Below are positions 36,874 through 45,803 of a stretch of 64,000 nt of DNA, one piece after another (within the stretch, counting starts at the first letter, position 1; each line of letters begins with the position of its first letter). Below the pieces are notes generated by a model. It was not told where the DNA came from, searched no databases, and saw nothing but the letters and a program-made list of their open reading frames with translations. The position numbers were made by a program, and so were the translations under genes. This stretch comes from Sphingobacterium sp. HMA12 (GTDB lineage: Bacteria > Bacteroidota > Bacteroidia > Sphingobacteriales > Sphingobacteriaceae), in contig NZ_BEYR01000003.1 of NCBI RefSeq assembly GCF_002933815.1, positions 124,001 through 188,000 on the forward strand, read 5' to 3'.

Positions 36874-38664
36874 ATGAAGCACATTCGTAATTTCTGTATT
36901 ATTGCGCATATTGACCATGGCAAAAGTACTTTGGCAGATCGCCTTTTAGAGTATACCAATACCATCAGTCAGCGCGAAGCACAGGCACAATTACTTGATA
37001 ATATGGATTTGGAACGTGAACGTGGTATTACGATCAAGAGTCACGCCATCCAAATGAATTATAAAAAAGATGGTCAGGAATATATTTTGAACCTGATTGA
37101 TACCCCCGGACACGTTGACTTTTCCTATGAAGTATCCCGTTCTATCGCTGCCTGTGAAGGGGCGTTGTTAATTGTGGATGCATCACAGGGGATTCAGGCA
37201 CAAACAATCTCAAATTTATATTTGGCTTTGGAGCATGATCTGGAAATCATCCCGATCTTAAATAAGATGGACCTTCCGGGTGCGATGCCCGAAGAGGTGA
37301 AAGATCAAATTGTTGACCTGATCGGTGGTGAGCGTGATGCGATTATTCCTGCTTCTGGAAAGACTGGCCTTGGGGTCCCGGATATTCTGGAAGCCATTGT
37401 TGAACGTATCCCACATCCTGTAGGTGATGCTGATGCACCATTACAGGCATTGATTTTTGACTCTGTATTTAATTCATTCCGTGGGATCATGGCTTATTTC
37501 AAAGTTGAAAATGGTGAGATCCGTAAGGGAGACAGGGTAAAATTCGTGGCCACAGGTAAAGAATATTTTGCTGACGAGATCGGTACGTTGAAGCTTAATC
37601 AAGTGCCAAAAGAAGTCATCAAAACGGGGGATGTAGGCTATATTATTTCTGGTATCAAGGAAGCACGTGAAGTGAAAGTAGGGGATACCATTACGCATAA
37701 AGACCGGCCTTGCGGTGAAGCAATCCAGGGATTTGAGGAAGTAAAACCAATGGTCTTTGCCGGTATCTATCCCGTAGATACAGAAGACTACGAGGAATTG
37801 CGCGAATCGATGCACCGCCTGCAATTGAACGATGCTTCTTTGGTGTTTGAACCAGAGTCTTCAGCTGCCTTAGGTTTTGGTTTCCGTTGTGGTTTCTTGG
37901 GTATGCTCCACATGGAGATTATTCAGGAGCGTCTGGAAAGAGAGTTTGATATGACGGTAATCACTACCGTTCCCAACGTATCTTACAAAGCATACATGAC
38001 GAAGGATAAGGAAGAGGTCATTGTGCACAATCCTTCGGACCTACCTGATCCAAGTAAATTAGATTCAATTGAAGAACCTTATATCAAAGCGAATATCATA
38101 ACCAAATCGGACTTTGTAGGGCCGATCATGTCTTTGTGTATTCAAAAACGCGGTACAATCATGAACCAGCATTACCTGACTTCAGATCGTGTCGAATTGG
38201 TTTTTGAAATGCCAATGGGTGAGATTGTATTTGACTTTTATGACAAGTTGAAAACAATTTCCAAAGGTTATGCTTCATTTGACTATCACCAGATCGGTTA
38301 CCGTACTTCGGATCTTGTTAAATTGGATATCCGATTGAATGATGAACCTGTCGATGCCCTGTCTTCGTTGATCCACAGAAGCAATGCCTACGATTTCGGT
38401 AAGAAAATATGTGAGAAATTGAAGGAACTGTTGCCACGACAACAATTTGAGATCCGGATCCAGGCTTCTATTGGTGCAAAGATCATCGCCCGTGAAACAA
38501 TTTCCGCATTGCGTAAGGATGTAACCGCAAAATGTTATGGTGGTGATATCTCCCGTAAACGTAAATTGTTGGAAAAACAGAAGAAAGGTAAAAAACGCAT
38601 GCGTCAGGTGGGGAACGTAGAAATTCCGCAATCTGCATTTATGGCGGTATTGAAATTGGATTAA
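36874..38664 (+). CDS. lepA: Elongation factor 4 (LepA)
   Basis: This 596-residue GTPase acts on the ribosome, where it promotes back-translocation or assists initiation. G1 AHIDHGKST, the switch II motif DTPGH and the G4 NKMD are present, and the C-terminal region carries the LepA-specific end (RKDVTAKCYGGD, KRMRQVGN). Full length, single gene. Confidence 0.97.
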   Translation: MKHIRNFCIIAHIDHGKSTLADRLLEYTNTISQREAQAQLLDNMDLERERGITIKSHAIQMNYKKDGQEYILNLIDTPGHVDFSYEVSRSIAACEGALLIVDASQGIQAQTISNLYLALEHDLEIIPILNKMDLPGAMPEEVKDQIVDLIGGERDAIIPASGKTGLGVPDILEAIVERIPHPVGDADAPLQALIFDSVFNSFRGIMAYFKVENGEIRKGDRVKFVATGKEYFADEIGTLKLNQVPKEVIKTGDVGYIISGIKEAREVKVGDTITHKDRPCGEAIQGFEEVKPMVFAGIYPVDTEDYEELRESMHRLQLNDASLVFEPESSAALGFGFRCGFLGMLHMEIIQERLEREFDMTVITTVPNVSYKAYMTKDKEEVIVHNPSDLPDPSKLDSIEEPYIKANIITKSDFVGPIMSLCIQKRGTIMNQHYLTSDRVELVFEMPMGEIVFDFYDKLKTISKGYASFDYHQIGYRTSDLVKLDIRLNDEPVDALSSLIHRSNAYDFGKKICEKLKELLPRQQFEIRIQASIGAKIIARETISALRKDVTAKCYGGDISRKRKLLEKQKKGKKRMRQVGNVEIPQSAFMAVLKLD

Positions 38665-38687
38665 TATCATTTTAAATTATACAAAAT

Positions 38688-38709
38688 AAAGGAGCTCTTG
38701 GGCTCCTTT
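38688..38709. terminator. Terminator after lepA
   Basis: AAAGGAGC pairs with GCTCCTTT across a 6-base loop with T-rich flank, between lepA and folD. Confidence 0.7.
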
Positions 38710-38733
38710 TAAATACAATCAAATCTCCTAAAC

Positions 38734-39621
38734 ATGAATCTATTAGATGGTAAACTAGTTTCCGAAAAAATTAAAGAGCAGATTGCTCTAGATGCGGCTG
38801 AATTTACAACTCAAACGGGTCGGAAACCACATTTGGTAGCTATCCTTGTTGGTAACGACGGTGGTAGCGAAACTTATGTGGCCAGCAAAATGCGTAATTG
38901 TCAATTGGTCGGCTTTGAGTCGACAAACATCCGTTATGATGAGACGATCTCTGAAGAGGAATTGATCGCTAAGGTCAAAGAAATCAATAAAGATGATTCC
39001 ATCGATGGCCTGATCGTACAATTGCCTTTACCAAAACATATTGATCCGGACAAGATTACCGAAGCAATTGATTACCGTAAGGATGTGGATGGATTTCACC
39101 CGGTCAACTTGGGACGAATGCAACGTAATCTTCCATGTTTTATCCCAGCGACACCTTATGGTATTATGTTGATGCTGGACTACTATAAGATCGAGACAGC
39201 GGGCAAACATGCCGTAGTCGTAGGCCGAAGCAATATTGTCGGTTCTCCAATGAGTATACTACTGGCGCGTAATGCTAATCCCGGAAACTGTACCGTGACC
39301 TTGACACATAGCCGTACCCAAGATCTGAAAACAGAAGTACTGCGCGGTGACATCGTCGTGGCAGCGATCGGCAAAAAGAATTTTGTAACCGCGGACATGG
39401 TCAAAGAGGGGGCTGTAGTGATTGACGTGGGTATCAATAGAGAGACATCTACGGAGACAAAATCAGGATTTAAATTATATGGTGACGTGGATTTTGAGCA
39501 TGTGGCACCTAAAGCGTCTTGGATCACTCCGGTACCGGGTGGAGTAGGACTGATGACGATTGTTGGTTTATTGAAGAATACCTTGGAAGCCGCAAAGGGA
39601 ACAATTTATCCAAAACAGTAA
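38734..39621 (+). CDS. folD: Bifunctional methylenetetrahydrofolate dehydrogenase / methenyltetrahydrofolate cyclohydrolase
   Basis: This 295-residue enzyme interconverts methylene-, methenyl- and formyl-tetrahydrofolate using NADP. The YVASKMRNC (catalytic Lys near 52) and the GRSNIVGSPMS and PGGVGLMT signatures match FolD. Length is typical. It lies after the lepA terminator with its own transcription likely. Confidence 0.96.
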   Translation: MNLLDGKLVSEKIKEQIALDAAEFTTQTGRKPHLVAILVGNDGGSETYVASKMRNCQLVGFESTNIRYDETISEEELIAKVKEINKDDSIDGLIVQLPLPKHIDPDKITEAIDYRKDVDGFHPVNLGRMQRNLPCFIPATPYGIMLMLDYYKIETAGKHAVVVGRSNIVGSPMSILLARNANPGNCTVTLTHSRTQDLKTEVLRGDIVVAAIGKKNFVTADMVKEGAVVIDVGINRETSTETKSGFKLYGDVDFEHVAPKASWITPVPGGVGLMTIVGLLKNTLEAAKGTIYPKQ

Positions 39622-39772
39622 ATTTGTCTATTTGGCATAGAAGTTGTAAATTAAAGACTAATTAATCATATAATTACAAACTTACATGAAACCATCATGT
39701 GGTTGATAGGAGTCAAAAATGGGCGAATACAACCTCCTGATGACTTCTTGCCATTAAAAAACAAATAATCTA

Positions 39773-40294
39773 ATGAAAAAAATTGCACTTTTAGCGGTAG
39801 TAGCAGGAGCATTGGTAATGTCTTCTTGCAACAATTCAGAGAAAAAAGCGTCAGATTCGACTGATACTGTACAGACAGCAGGCGAGCATGTAGATGCAGC
39901 GATTGCAGACTTAAGGAACGCCGAAGAAAGTGCGCGTTTGAAGGCTGAGGAAGCAAAAAAAGCTTTAGATGAAGCGATTGCCAAAGGCGATAAAGCTGCT
40001 GAAGAGAAAGCGCGTGCTGCTTCTGACGAGGCCAATACCGCTTGGGAAAAAACCAAAACTGCTTTACGCGATGCTGGTCAGGATGTGAAAGAAGGATTGA
40101 AAGACGCAAAAGATGCTACAGTAGACGCTGCAAATAAAGCTGCCGATAAAACTAAAGATGTAGCAAAAGATGTCGCGGATGGAACTAAAAAAGTAGCTGG
40201 TGATGTTGCTGATGGTACTAAAAAAGTAGCCAAAGATGTTGCTTCCGGTACGAAAGAGGCTGCTAAAGATGTGAAAGACGCTTTTAAAAAGTAG
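39773..40294 (+). CDS. Lipoprotein with LEA-like repeats
   Basis: This 173-residue lipoprotein has a lipobox (LVMSSC, Cys near 19) and a highly charged, helical, lysine- and alanine-rich body. The last 70 residues consist of near-repeats of about 11 residues of the form KDVADGTKKVA. This composition resembles LEA or apolipoprotein-type amphipathic helices, which can coat surfaces. Exact function unknown. Confidence 0.8.
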   Translation: MKKIALLAVVAGALVMSSCNNSEKKASDSTDTVQTAGEHVDAAIADLRNAEESARLKAEEAKKALDEAIAKGDKAAEEKARAASDEANTAWEKTKTALRDAGQDVKEGLKDAKDATVDAANKAADKTKDVAKDVADGTKKVAGDVADGTKKVAKDVASGTKEAAKDVKDAFKK

Positions 40295-40372
40295 GCGACA
40301 ATTTTAGCTGAAAAGCCAAGACTTTGGTAAATAAATAATTGAAAAACTAATTCGCTTATCGCATCGTAAGAT

Positions 40373-40406
40373 AAAAAACAGGGAACTGAAGAGTTCCCTG
40401 TTTTTT
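40373..40406. terminator. Bidirectional terminator
   Basis: AAAAAACAGGGAACT pairs with AGTTCCCTGTTTTTT across GAAG between convergent genes. Confidence 0.85.
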
Positions 40407-40481
40407 TTACAACTCATGCCCGATTCAAGAATCGACCCGTCAGATTACCTATCATCATGGTATAATCCTGAAGTATGTAAT

Positions 40482-41354
40482 TTATTTATTGTAATAATCC
40501 CATAGTAGTTTGGAGAGCTTACGTGTCAGCACTTCTGCTGCATTGGTTTTTCCCCAGCTCTGATCCTGATTGTTTTTGGTGAATATACTAAAAACATAAT
40601 CGCCTTTGGGCGCATTAACCAACATGACTTCATTACGTACATCATCCAGTGACCCCGTTTTGGAGGCTGCTTTTACGGTCGCCGGAATTTGAGAAAGCCC
40701 CCTTTCGTCGTAGAACATATTGCCCAGAAAACGATACATGCGATCGGAAGATTTTTCCGAGATTACCTTGCCCTGACGGATCAGGGTGAGGAGATCGGCC
40801 ATCTCTTTTGGTGTGGTCTGTCCCCAGCCATATTTTTCCCAGTCTGCTTTTCTTCCTTCAGTTTGTGAGTTTACACGCGTATGCTGCAATTGAAGGTCGG
40901 CCATCAGTGTGTTGATGGCTATTCCCCCACCCGCAAGTTTTTGATTCCAGATGCTTGTGACATTGTCACTGTAAGAAAGCATAAGGGCGACAAGAGTTTT
41001 GAGGTCAACCTTGCTGCTGTCCTTAAAGAATTGCATTAGGCCCGAACCACCATATTTTTGGTTTTCGCGGTAGATAAGCTCCTGATCTAATTGCAACTGT
41101 CCTTTTTCAATTTTATCAAAGACACCCACTAAAATAGGGATTTTGACAACGCTTGCTGTAGGAAAGATGTTGTCGGCTCCGATATTAACTTCCTTGTGTT
41201 TCTTTAGGTTATGTACATAGACACCTATTTCTCCCTGAAAACCCTGAATAAGCTGTTTAATTTGTGTTTCGAGTTTTTTATCGGTGCTTCGCTTCTGTCC
41301 AAAAGAACACAATGATAGAAACAGTAACGTAAATGATAGGAAAATTTTACTCAT
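40482..41354 (-). CDS. Class A beta-lactamase-like serine hydrolase
   Basis: This 290-residue exported protein carries the acyl-serine motif SVVK (Ser68, Lys71), SDN (129-131) and KTG (232-234), the class A beta-lactamase set, after an N-terminal signal peptide. The omega-loop ExxLN motif that supplies the deacylating Glu in true class A enzymes is not seen; the local sequence is QTEGRKADWEKYG. It may thus be a peptidase- or PBP-like hydrolase rather than a drug-degrading lactamase. No regulator is adjacent. Confidence 0.75.
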   Translation of the reverse strand: MSKIFLSFTLLFLSLCSFGQKRSTDKKLETQIKQLIQGFQGEIGVYVHNLKKHKEVNIGADNIFPTASVVKIPILVGVFDKIEKGQLQLDQELIYRENQKYGGSGLMQFFKDSSKVDLKTLVALMLSYSDNVTSIWNQKLAGGGIAINTLMADLQLQHTRVNSQTEGRKADWEKYGWGQTTPKEMADLLTLIRQGKVISEKSSDRMYRFLGNMFYDERGLSQIPATVKAASKTGSLDDVRNEVMLVNAPKGDYVFSIFTKNNQDQSWGKTNAAEVLTRKLSKLLWDYYNK

Positions 41355-41509
41355 AGTCTGCGTTTTATCTGCATTAAATGTGGTGAATAATCGTTATTTT
41401 TATTGTTTAATGGGCTTAAGTTATGAAATATCCGTGATTGGAAAGCACAAATACTGATGAAAATAACTTGGATATTCCATTTTGCCATTCAAAAAAAGAT
41501 TATTTGCGT

Positions 41510-42052
41510 ATGAAATTATTTATGATTTTGATCGGTTGCAAACCGAAAAATAGACGTACGGAACAGCATGATATTTTTTTCGGAATCGGAAATGAACTGA
41601 AGGATTTTATAGAGCCAATTAAAGATTTTTGGCCTGATGCCGATGGTAAAATTCATATTGATGCTTATCGGATCGTCAATAAGATTGGCGAGTATGAAAT
41701 TACGGTCGTGGAAAAAAATGATGTGGCAATTTCAGATGCAGAATTGAAGTTATTTTTTGTCAATCTAGGCGGTTATAAACCGAATGAGTTTGATGAATTT
41801 CATTATAAAGAACTCATTGTTGCACCGAATTTGGGAAAAGCTACTGAGAAAGCTAAACGAACTGTTTTTTGGAAGCACCATAGCACGGCTCATATTGATG
41901 ATAAATATGGCTTGGATGTCGATGATATTTATGAAATAGAAGACCTATTGCTTGATGCGGATAAAGAAAAATACCATATTCAAATTGTGCCCAAAATCGG
42001 ACTGAAAGAAGATGTAATTGCAAATGGTTATTTTAAACTAAGCGCTTTGTAA
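41510..42052 (+). CDS. DUF1543 family protein
   Basis: This 180-residue protein has the DUF1543 pattern: LFMILIGCKPKNRRTEQHD at the start, FFVNLGGYKPNEFDEFHYKE near the middle and HIDDKYGLDVDDIYEIED in the second half. Function is unknown for the family. The ATG at 41510 is preferred to an in-frame TTG at 41438 since it starts the conserved part. Confidence 0.8.
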   Translation: MKLFMILIGCKPKNRRTEQHDIFFGIGNELKDFIEPIKDFWPDADGKIHIDAYRIVNKIGEYEITVVEKNDVAISDAELKLFFVNLGGYKPNEFDEFHYKELIVAPNLGKATEKAKRTVFWKHHSTAHIDDKYGLDVDDIYEIEDLLLDADKEKYHIQIVPKIGLKEDVIANGYFKLSAL

Positions 42053-42065
42053 GCGCTTTTTGAGA

Positions 42066-42112
42066 GTATAAAACTAGCGGGCTTCTTTTTTAGAAGCCCG
42101 CTAGTTTTATAC
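42066..42112. terminator. Bidirectional terminator
   Basis: A 21-bp perfect stem (42066-42086 with 42092-42112) with a T loop, built around CTAGCGGGCTTCT, separates convergent DUF1543 and permease genes. Confidence 0.85.
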
Positions 42113-42145
42113 CAATACAAGTATTACTATATGTGTTTGTCTCTA

Positions 42146-43630
42146 TTATTCTATACCTTGTTGATCCCGGTGTTGTTTCCGGATCACACTATGTTTCTTA
42201 CCATAAACGAAGTAAATCAGTAGACCTAAAGCCAGCCAAATTGCCAAACGCTCCCAGCTTTCAATAGGCAATGAAGCCATCATCAGCACACAGACAATGA
42301 TACCCATGATCGGAACAAAAGGAACTAAAGGCGTTTTGAATGGACGTTCCAGATTGGGATCCGTTTTGCGGAGTACCAATATACCCACACAAACCAATGT
42401 AAAGGCAAATAAGGTACCTATACTCACCATGTGACCAAGATCGGAAACGGGAACAAATCCAGCGAAGATACTTACGAATACCATAAAGATTGCATTTGTT
42501 TTCCAAGGGGTCTGTCTTTTGGAGAGATCAGAAAATATTTTTGGAAGCAGGCCATCTTTACTCATGGAGTAGAATACCCGGCTCTGGCCAAGTAACATGA
42601 CAAGAATTACAGATGTATAACCTGCAATAATCGTAATAATTAATGCTGTATTCAGAAAATGATATCCTGTTTTCGCAAATGCCGTGGCTACTGGTTTGGC
42701 GTCTCCTTTAAACATCGTGTAATTTTCGATACCTGTCATTACATAAGAAAATAACACATAAAGAAGGGTACAGATGATCAATGAGCCGATGATACCAATT
42801 GGCATACCTTTTTTTGGATTTTTTGCTTCCTGAGCAGCAGTACTCACGGCATCAAAGCCGATGAAAGCAAAGAATACCACACCTGCTGCGCGCAAAACAC
42901 CGCTGATTCCAAAATGGCCAAAGTCATCGCTCTTTAGAAATGTCCATACGCTTTGTTGACCACTTTTGACCAGTTCCTCGCCGGCATTTACCGGGATAAA
43001 AGGATCGTGGTTTGCAGGGTTGATAAAGCTCCATCCCAATGCGATAAAAATTAATACAACGCCTACTTTTAAGATCACCAGGATATTGTTTACGCGAGAT
43101 GATTCCTGTGTTCCACGCATTAATAGCAGAGAAAGCAAACATACAATAATGATTGCCGGTAAATTAACCATACCACCTTCCCAAGGGCCTTTCAGCAGGG
43201 CGTCGGGTAAGTGGATGTGGAAAATCATCAGGAGCTGATTAAAGTATTGCGACCAACTGACGGCTACGGTGGCACCGGCGAGTGCATACTCCAAGACAAG
43301 GTCCCAACCGATTATCCAGGCAACAAATTCCCCCATTGTCGCATAGGAGTAGGTGTAAGCACTTCCAGCGACAGGAATCATGGACGCAAATTCGGCGTAA
43401 CAAAGACCGGCAAAAGCACACCCAACTGCAGCGATAATGAAAGATAGGATAACAGCTGGACCAGCATTCTCTGCAGCGGCAATTCCAGTTAAGGAAAATA
43501 GTCCTGCTCCAATAATGGCTCCAACGCCTAGCGCAATTAATCCGCCACTCGTTAATGTTCGTTTCAGTGTATGTTCACCATTTTCATTTGCCTCAGCAAT
43601 CAGTTTAGGAATCGATTTTTTAAATAGCAT
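42146..43630 (-). CDS. APC-family amino acid permease
   Basis: This 494-residue inner-membrane transporter has about 12 to 14 hydrophobic segments. The APC signature GVGAIIGAGLFSLTG (about 37-51) and the CAT-like features EFASMIPVAGSAYTYSYATMGE and FFAFIGFDAVSTAAQEAKNP point to a basic-amino-acid-transporter-like (CAT/YfnA type) permease. Substrate is not assigned. No regulator nearby. Confidence 0.88.
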   Translation of the reverse strand: MLFKKSIPKLIAEANENGEHTLKRTLTSGGLIALGVGAIIGAGLFSLTGIAAAENAGPAVILSFIIAAVGCAFAGLCYAEFASMIPVAGSAYTYSYATMGEFVAWIIGWDLVLEYALAGATVAVSWSQYFNQLLMIFHIHLPDALLKGPWEGGMVNLPAIIIVCLLSLLLMRGTQESSRVNNILVILKVGVVLIFIALGWSFINPANHDPFIPVNAGEELVKSGQQSVWTFLKSDDFGHFGISGVLRAAGVVFFAFIGFDAVSTAAQEAKNPKKGMPIGIIGSLIICTLLYVLFSYVMTGIENYTMFKGDAKPVATAFAKTGYHFLNTALIITIIAGYTSVILVMLLGQSRVFYSMSKDGLLPKIFSDLSKRQTPWKTNAIFMVFVSIFAGFVPVSDLGHMVSIGTLFAFTLVCVGILVLRKTDPNLERPFKTPLVPFVPIMGIIVCVLMMASLPIESWERLAIWLALGLLIYFVYGKKHSVIRKQHRDQQGIE

Positions 43631-43700
43631 AGGATTAATTCTTTACGATTATTTAGCTTTTTAATTGTTTAATTAGTGTCAAATATAAATGATATCAACG

Positions 43701-43730
43701 ACAAAAGGGAAGATTGCGCTTCCCTTTTGT
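43701..43730 (-). terminator. Terminator after the NAD(P)-binding protein gene
   Basis: ACAAAAGGGAAG pairs perfectly with CTTCCCTTTTGT around a 6-nt loop, 43 bp past the stop of the NAD(P)-binding protein gene. Confidence 0.7.
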
Positions 43731-43773
43731 AATAAAATTTTGTACAAGATATAAATCAAATGATTGTATCCTA

Positions 43774-44421
43774 TTAGTATGCTGCTGTAAAACGTTTGTT
43801 TATAAATTGTTTATTTGCGATCTCGTCAACGATGGCAACCGCAAGATCTTCAACAGATAGTCTTGAACGCCCTTCGTGATCAAATACCGGCGCGTCCAAT
43901 CCTGTACGGTACTTACCAGTTCGCACACCACCTGCCTGTGGATTCATTTCTATGGCAGGACTGATCATTGTCCATTCGAGTTGATCTTCTTTGCGGATGG
44001 TATCTAAGTAATCTGCGGCGGCCAGTGCTCCAGGTTTGATCTCTTTTGGAAATTCAGGTGAATCGACAAGACGATTACCCTCGATTAACAAACTTCCCGC
44101 TCCACCGACGACAATAAAACGTTTCACGCCGGCATCTTTAACCGCCTCTTGAATGGCTAAAGCCCCTTTAGTAAAATCTTCGTAAAGGTTGGGGTTGGCC
44201 CAACCAGCGTTAAATGCCGAAACAACGATATCTGCACCCGTTAAAGCGCTTACCAATTGATTGTGGTTATAGATATCAACCGCTACTTTTGTTATGCTGT
44301 CATTCGATGGAATGTTTTCTGTATGGCGAGCGAGTGCAACGACTTCGTATTTTCGGTCAGCCAATTCTTTAACAAGATGTGCTCCTACATATCCTGTGGA
44401 TCCAATTACTGCTACTTTCAT
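43774..44421 (-). CDS. NAD(P)-binding atypical SDR (NmrA/YwnB-like)
   Basis: This 215-residue protein has the Rossmann motif GSTGYVGAHLVKEL at its start and GGAGSLL mid-way, as in short atypical SDRs that bind NAD(P)H. It is 6 bp downstream of the Rrf2 gene and is surely co-transcribed. That pairing suggests redox- or stress-linked control. Exact reaction unknown. Confidence 0.82.
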   Translation of the reverse strand: MKVAVIGSTGYVGAHLVKELADRKYEVVALARHTENIPSNDSITKVAVDIYNHNQLVSALTGADIVVSAFNAGWANPNLYEDFTKGALAIQEAVKDAGVKRFIVVGGAGSLLIEGNRLVDSPEFPKEIKPGALAAADYLDTIRKEDQLEWTMISPAIEMNPQAGGVRTGKYRTGLDAPVFDHEGRSRLSVEDLAVAIVDEIANKQFINKRFTAAY

Positions 44422-44427
44422 GTGTCT

Positions 44428-44841
44428 TTAATTAAATGTTTTACTAAAATCAGCAAGCGTCATTTTTTCCAAACGCACGACAATATCAGTGTCGACTTCC
44501 TGATAAAGATCCTGCAATCTGGCATTAATGTTTTTACCGACAATACAAGCTGGGTTGGGACTATTGAATTTACCCGATAACTCATTTTTTTTTGTACTTT
44601 GATAAATGTCCGCAAGGGTGATACGCTCTTTTTCATTATTTATGCGAATCCCGCCACCTTTGCCCTCTTTACTGATTAATAAAGCGGCCGCTTTCAGGGA
44701 GGAAATTTCTTTACGGACAACAACTGCGTTTACCTGGATACTTGAAGCAATATACTCAGAGGAAAGCCATTGTCCGGACTCCTCCAATTGTGCTAAGACC
44801 ATAATATGTAAAGCTGTTGCAAATCTCAAGTTGTGTAACAT
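44428..44841 (-). CDS. Rrf2 family transcriptional regulator
   Basis: This 137-residue regulator has an N-terminal winged helix (LHIMVLAQLEESGQWLSSEYIASSI) and the Rrf2 wing phrase SKEGKGGGIRI. Only one cysteine is visible in the region that holds the iron-sulfur ligands in IscR-like members (NPACIVG), so it resembles cluster-free, YwnA-type Rrf2 proteins. It heads an operon with the NAD(P)-binding protein. A perfect inverted repeat upstream may be its own operator. Confidence 0.85.
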   Translation of the reverse strand: MLHNLRFATALHIMVLAQLEESGQWLSSEYIASSIQVNAVVVRKEISSLKAAALLISKEGKGGGIRINNEKERITLADIYQSTKKNELSGKFNSPNPACIVGKNINARLQDLYQEVDTDIVVRLEKMTLADFSKTFN

Positions 44842-44871
44842 CCCTTTGCTGATTTTTTAATTTTGATAACA

Positions 44872-44928
44872 CAAAAGTAATGGAAAAGGTTTTAAACTGA
44901 AATAAAAAATATTACAGTTTAAAACCTT
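44872..44928 (-). promoter_or_regulatory. Putative promoter and operator of the Rrf2 operon
   Basis: AAGGTTTTAAACTG (44886-44899) and CAGTTTAAAACCTT (44915-44928) form 14-bp perfect arms 15 bp apart. On the minus strand TACTTTTG (44879-44872) matches TAnnTTTG and TTTC lies 19 bp upstream, within the repeat. Autoregulation by the Rrf2 protein is plausible. It could also terminate the gene ending at 44960. Confidence 0.5.
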
Positions 44929-44959
44929 CTGACAATCACATGATTAAAAGTGTTGTTTT

Positions 44960-45646
44960 TTATTTTTTCTCGTTAAATTTCTTGTAACTATCCATCACGT
45001 AGACCCGTAATGTTTCTTGACTGCTATTTTGGATAAACTTATAAGAAGGCCTAAATCTTTCTTTAAATAAAGCCAGTTCGGATCCGTCAAGTGGTGTTAC
45101 TTCTTTAATGAGGTTGTCTGTAAACTTGCGATCAACCGTTCTTTTCTCCAGTTCTGCAACAAGAAGTTTGTAATTTGAGCGGGCTTGTTTTCCTTCCTTG
45201 CTGAATATACGGCTTGGAGAGATCCGGATCCCGCCGCGGTTTTGGCTGGCATCCGAATATTTTCCGGCGACTTTCTCGCGTTGGATTTCAGCTGCAAGTC
45301 TACTATCGGTCATCCGTTCGACGACAACCTGATTCAATTCGATGGGTGTATTTATTCTGTTCAAATAGATTCTTCGCAAGCTCGCATCATATATAAATAC
45401 CGTATCCTGTTCGTATCCGGTTGCTTTAATCAAAAGTAGATCATTGACACTGGCATCAATCGCAAATGATCCATCCCTATTGGTCTGAACTTCTACCTTA
45501 CTCCGTAAATTCTGGATCTGTGCAGCTTCAATTTTTTCTCCGCTGACAAGCTCCATAATAATACCTTTGGTTTTTTCCTGTGCAAATAGCTGCCCGCTGA
45601 TCAATATAATAAATAAACAGCTTAGAATCGTTTGTGTGAATTTCAT
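44960..45646 (-). CDS. Carboxypeptidase-like regulatory domain protein, secreted
   Basis: This 228-residue protein has a signal peptide (ending SGQLFAQ) and a CarboxypepD-reg-like beta sandwich (about 22-105), followed by a charged helical region. Such domains occur at the N-terminus of TonB receptors and in stand-alone exported proteins. Function unknown. The ATG at 45646 is preferred; the longer reading from 45667 adds seven residues only. Confidence 0.7.
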   Translation of the reverse strand: MKFTQTILSCLFIILISGQLFAQEKTKGIIMELVSGEKIEAAQIQNLRSKVEVQTNRDGSFAIDASVNDLLLIKATGYEQDTVFIYDASLRRIYLNRINTPIELNQVVVERMTDSRLAAEIQREKVAGKYSDASQNRGGIRISPSRIFSKEGKQARSNYKLLVAELEKRTVDRKFTDNLIKEVTPLDGSELALFKERFRPSYKFIQNSSQETLRVYVMDSYKKFNEKK

Positions 45647-45706
45647 GGGGATATAATATGTATACATAAATGAGCTTGTTACCTTCCGTTTTATTCATCT
45701 AGCACA

Positions 45707-45753
45707 ATGAAACCATTATGAGCAATTTTTTGACGTGTTCATAATGGTTTCAT
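45707..45753. terminator. Hairpin between the M1 peptidase and the downstream gene
   Basis: ATGAAACCATTATGA (45707-45721) pairs with TCATAATGGTTTCAT (45739-45753) with a 17-nt loop. It lies past the M1 peptidase stop and likely ends that transcript, though no T-run follows. Confidence 0.45.
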
Positions 45754-45803
45754 ACCGTAGAATTTCTTTACCAAAAATAACGAATAGATTTTGAATTACC
45801 GCT

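Noticed and set aside
39666..40109. Long minus-strand frame over the lysine-rich lipoprotein gene
   Set aside because: It is antisense to a gene with lipobox and repeats; low-complexity codons leave the other strand open by chance.
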